From contig CM022951.1 of assembly GCA_012931725.1 (NCBI GenBank), forward strand, positions 24,830,584 through 24,894,583: DNA of 64,000 nt. Reading direction: 5' to 3'. The notes beneath the pieces are model-generated. The model saw nothing but the letters and a program-made list of their open reading frames with translations. It was not told the DNA's origin and did no database searches. This document shows, piece by piece, positions 60,671 through 64,000 of this stretch. The position numbers and the translations under genes are program-made. Each line of letters starts with the position of its first letter. The stretch's first letter is position 1. Source of the stretch: Litsea cubeba. Taxonomy: Eukaryota; Streptophyta; Magnoliopsida; Laurales; Lauraceae.

Positions 60671-61979
60671 CTGCATGTAAAAAAAAAAAAAAACAGCAGT
60701 AAGATCTCAAAAGACCACTTTGGTTTCCTCTTAAACAAAGATAAGATGGTTTGGTCGCCCCCAATTCACATCAAAATTACTTTTACTCTCAATAGAAAAA
60801 ATTCCATTTCGAGAATACGAAAAACAGTGGTAGAAAAATGAAAAATTATTTTATATTCAACAAAAAGATTAAAAACAAATTCATCCACCAATGAACCATG
60901 TTTTGAAGTCCAACCAGATGTCATGGGCCAGCAAGCACAGATGAGAGGGATGAGAATATGGGTCAATCAACATATAAAAGCCTTTCTTAATGTAATCACG
61001 CTACAAAATTTACAAAATTCATAAGCTTCCTTTCCTTTATACCCTTGAAGGTTATTAAATCAATTCACAAGATTTCTGAAATGTGATCAACCTACAAAGT
61101 TTACCAATTTAATAACACAGGCGTATATGAATATATTATAAACATGGGTGGGGTGGGGGGATTGGCGTGGGTGGGTGTGTATTTATATATATAATATTGC
61201 TTGGATCATAAAAAACTGACAGCAAAATGATATATGACGGCATCTGATGGCCCATGTGGGTAGGTGAAAAATGGGGACTGCATATCGGTGGAAAACATTT
61301 CCCATCCAAACATGGAATTAAACTCCAAACTACAGTTTCGTCTTTCCAACTTAGTCAACACCAAAATTAGTAGTACTTGGTACTAACAAGTAACAACCCA
61401 GATTTGATTCTAGCATCCAAGAACTCTGAGCCTTCTAACTGGGTTCGACTTTTTTCCAGACATTTCAAATCTTTTCAATACTCTGCACCGGCCAGAATTT
61501 GGTTCCATGCATCCAAGATGCTCAACCTTCTAAGAGGCGCTGAGTTAATATAGCCATTGCAAACCTTTTTTTTATTAGATCACACAGCCTTGAGCTGTCA
61601 TAATGCCCATACCCCTGATGGCATCCCCTGGACCACAGAGAGGGGGGGGGGGGGGGATATCTCTTCCTACACGCCAGGATGTATGCTAATTACAACGTGG
61701 AAAAGGGAAGGCCTATTGTGAATTAGGGATATCCTAGAAACAGCGTAATCAGATCATCATAGGTAATGATTTTAACTTTTAAGGCATCAAAGATGAGCAG
61801 TAAAAACACATGAAATAATGAAATGCTTAAACTAACATATGAATAATGAAATAATGACATGGTTGATTGGATCTCATACAGAGAGAGTAATCTCTAACAC
61901 ACCAGGTCTGACCTTAACCCGAACCTGGACCACCGGTAGTATAAATAAATAAATAATAAAAAGTTCAAAAAAATCACCC

Positions 61980-62890
61980 ATGGCTACCTGCACTGATCAA
62001 GTTTTTCGCGGTAGACTCACCGATGTTCAGCGTGACAACTGCATATCAGATTTATATGCATGGGTGCAAGCCTTAGAAACCAACCCTACTTGTGAATATT
62101 CCAACTCTTCTGGCGCACAAAATGAGAGTTGTCAGTTGGATACTGGTCCCCATGAATCAATCCAAGAGTTCCTTCAATGTCTCTTTGAGGAGAGGGACAT
62201 TAATGACATACCACGTGCCCCACAACAAGATGACCTCACCAAGAAAATCAAGTTAGATGTTGTTGATTTTTCTGGGAAACTTGATTCTCAAGCCTTCCTT
62301 GACTGGCTTACTTCGCTTGAGGACTATTTCACTTGGTACCACATAGACGATCCTCAATTGTCAAGATAAAGTTGAAAGGTCCTGTTAGAATTTGGTGGAA
62401 AAATATTGACGACCAAAATGAAAATATGGGATGTCCTCCTATTACTCGATGGGAAGTTATGAAGGAAAGATAGGAGGACAAATATTTTCGATCTGATTAT
62501 CTTGATTTATTTCAAAGAGAGCTCTTCAGTTTGCAGCAAGGTTCCATGCCCATAGATGAATACACCCATAAATTCCATGAGCTTTGTATCCGATGCAAAA
62601 CTAATGAGTTGGATTGCCTAATGGTCAACCGTTACTCGAAAAGATTGCTCCCAAATATAAAGCATGAGATGCTAATGTTTGACTTTGCCAACACTGATAA
62701 ATATCAGGCAAGGTGCGATGAGTTGAGCAAGAGTTGCATTAGCAAATTGGATGACGCTTCAGTTCCCAAGCCGAGGAGTCTATCTATAGAAAGGGTCCCT
62801 ATTCTAATTTCAATCGGAGCCCACAACAGGGTTCAAGACCACCTCCAGGACAGTTATAAGGACCCAAACCCAAAATTACTCAATTGCTAG
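61980..62890 (+). pseudogene. Ty3/gypsy gag, broken by stops
   Basis: It starts MATCTDQVFRGRLTDVQ. The middle reads VDFSGKLDSQAFLDWLTSLE then DYFTWYHIDD, and after a shift KGPVRIWWKNIDDQ and PPITRWEVMKER, a stop, then the gag C-core DEYTHKFHELCIRCKTNE. This is the gag layout of plant gypsy elements (WL...FF/W...KLKGxAxxWW...PPIxxWExMK). A short relative of its first codons lies near 54390. No pol follows. Confidence 0.82.
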
Positions 62891-63849
62891 GGTGTCCTTG
62901 AATTTTGGTCCCAGATAGATGAATTAGGGCAATTAGGATTAATTACTAGGTTTTCCATAATTCTAGGTCCCAAGTTGAAGTTAGGCTAATTGGTTGCCTC
63001 CATTGTTCAATTTGGGCATAACTGTACCTTTACACTTGATAAAAATAAAATAATATAGGAATATAGTAATTTGGGTAAAGTTATGATTATTAATAATTAA
63101 TTAATTAAATTAGTTGATAGCAAATGGCAAGATCAAATTTAGATTTAAATTTCTATAGCATTGTGCATACTCATAAGCAGTGACGGACCCAGGATTCTCG
63201 TTTGGGTGGGGCGGAAAAATTTTCAACATATGTTAAAGATATGATTTTTAACAATTTTTTTTCTTTTTTTAAGGAATCATACTACTAACACATAATTCAT
63301 AAATAAGCTTATGGACTGAACACCCAAATCCCAATTCCTCAAAAAATTAGCACATCAATTAGCAACCATACTACAATATTAATAAAGAAACTTTAGAGAA
63401 CTCCAAAGAAGTAATAATCATTATCATGTGAAAACTAACACATATTTATCCTTTCTTGAGCTTCTGTCCAAAATCCTTTAAAAAAAAAACAAGAAGAAAT
63501 AAGTAGTTAAAGCTCAATCCTATAATTTTGTTGTGTTCCATGCAAAGGGACAAGTATTATAGGGTTTTTCATAAGCATAAATTTGTTTTATTGTCAATCT
63601 TATAATTTTGTTCATATCTATTTTCCTTTAAAAAAAATAATAAAAAAAAAAACACTCTTGCAATTCACTGTACTCCATTTAGGGAAAAAACGAGAAGCTA
63701 CTGTCATTGTCCAGCAAACCCAAAGGTTAATGTACTTGAATTAAATTATTGAAATACTTATTCCACGGCAGCATTATATAGTCCCAAGGTCAAGAAATAC
63801 AAAATGATATGGTAAAAGGGAAACATTACTGTGCATATACATGTGGCCC

Positions 63850-63915
63850 TTGGTGGTGGTGGTGGTGGTGGTGGTGGTGGTGGTGGTGGTGGTGGTGGTG
63901 GTGGTGGGGGTGGTG
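63850..63915 (+). repeat. (TGG)n microsatellite
   Basis: About 19 TGG units. The proline-rich frame on the minus strand is a product of this repeat. Confidence 0.95.
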
Positions 63916-64000
63916 AACGATGCCAATGATTAATGGTCCGTGTTTTGGTGTTCCACATCCATCGCTAGCGACCTTGTCTTAGGTATGAAGAACATGGCTC

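Larger units (their letters stand above)
60671..64000 (-). other. Upstream intron, at least 3.3 kb, continues past window
   Basis: The phase of the R3H exon requires an upstream coding exon, and none is recognisable here. The stretch contains a gypsy gag remnant (61980-62890), a G-run near 61641-61654, a possible transposon edge around 63178 (a GTGACGGACCCAGGATT-type motif) and a (TGG)n repeat. The 60900-61960 part shows nothing. Confidence 0.65.

Noticed and set aside
63758..63958. Polyproline protein on the minus strand
   Set aside because: It is a (TGG)n microsatellite read in one frame.

Overview
The window reads as nuclear DNA of a flowering plant with a large, transposon-rich genome. 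The evidence is plant-type Ty1/copia, Ty3/gypsy, L1, RTE and Au-like SINE elements, many small hAT-like elements, and one split host gene of a plant helicase family. The lineage cannot be fixed from the sequence.

Only one host gene is supported, and it fills almost the whole window on the minus strand. It encodes an R3H-domain DExH-box RNA helicase of the NIH/DExH6 type, with ankyrin repeats inside the helicase core. Twelve exons can be placed from 60670 down to 231. They carry about 3.1 kb of coding sequence in 60.4 kb. All splice phases agree and all helicase motifs are intact, so the gene looks functional. The first exon (before the R3H exon) and the last exons lie outside the window or are not recognised, apart from a doubtful piece at 1-46. 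Two introns near the 3' end start with GC instead of GT.

Layout from left to right: helicase C-terminal half (231-2464). A 13.3 kb intron with a rearranged copia element, where an inverted partial copy (4396-6767) sits before a nearly complete element (6766-12185), inside a duplicated hAT-like element (3095-4397 and 12239-13892). Exons with helicase motifs III, II and Ib (15732-18727). A 16.4 kb intron with a nested stack of gypsy remnants and inserts (about 20.5-34.9 kb). Two exons with motif Ia (35157-35433). A 15.2 kb intron with a degenerate L1, a nearly intact RTE LINE (39759-42821), a Mutator-like MITE, and gypsy and L1 fragments (43.3-47.6 kb). A 45-nt Walker A exon (50608-50652). A 5.7 kb intron with a hAT-like element and a gypsy LTR plus leader. 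Exons 56366-57054. A 3.5 kb intron with a three-level nest of small elements. The R3H exon (60580-60670). Then at least 3.3 kb of intron with a gypsy gag remnant and a (TGG)n repeat.

The host gene and the mobile elements do not form a shared pathway. The elements are intron cargo. I saw no new enzyme system. The points most worth checking are the copia rearrangement (true structure or assembly artefact), the Walker A micro-exon between giant introns, the GC-AG introns, and several insertions whose target-site duplications can still be read.
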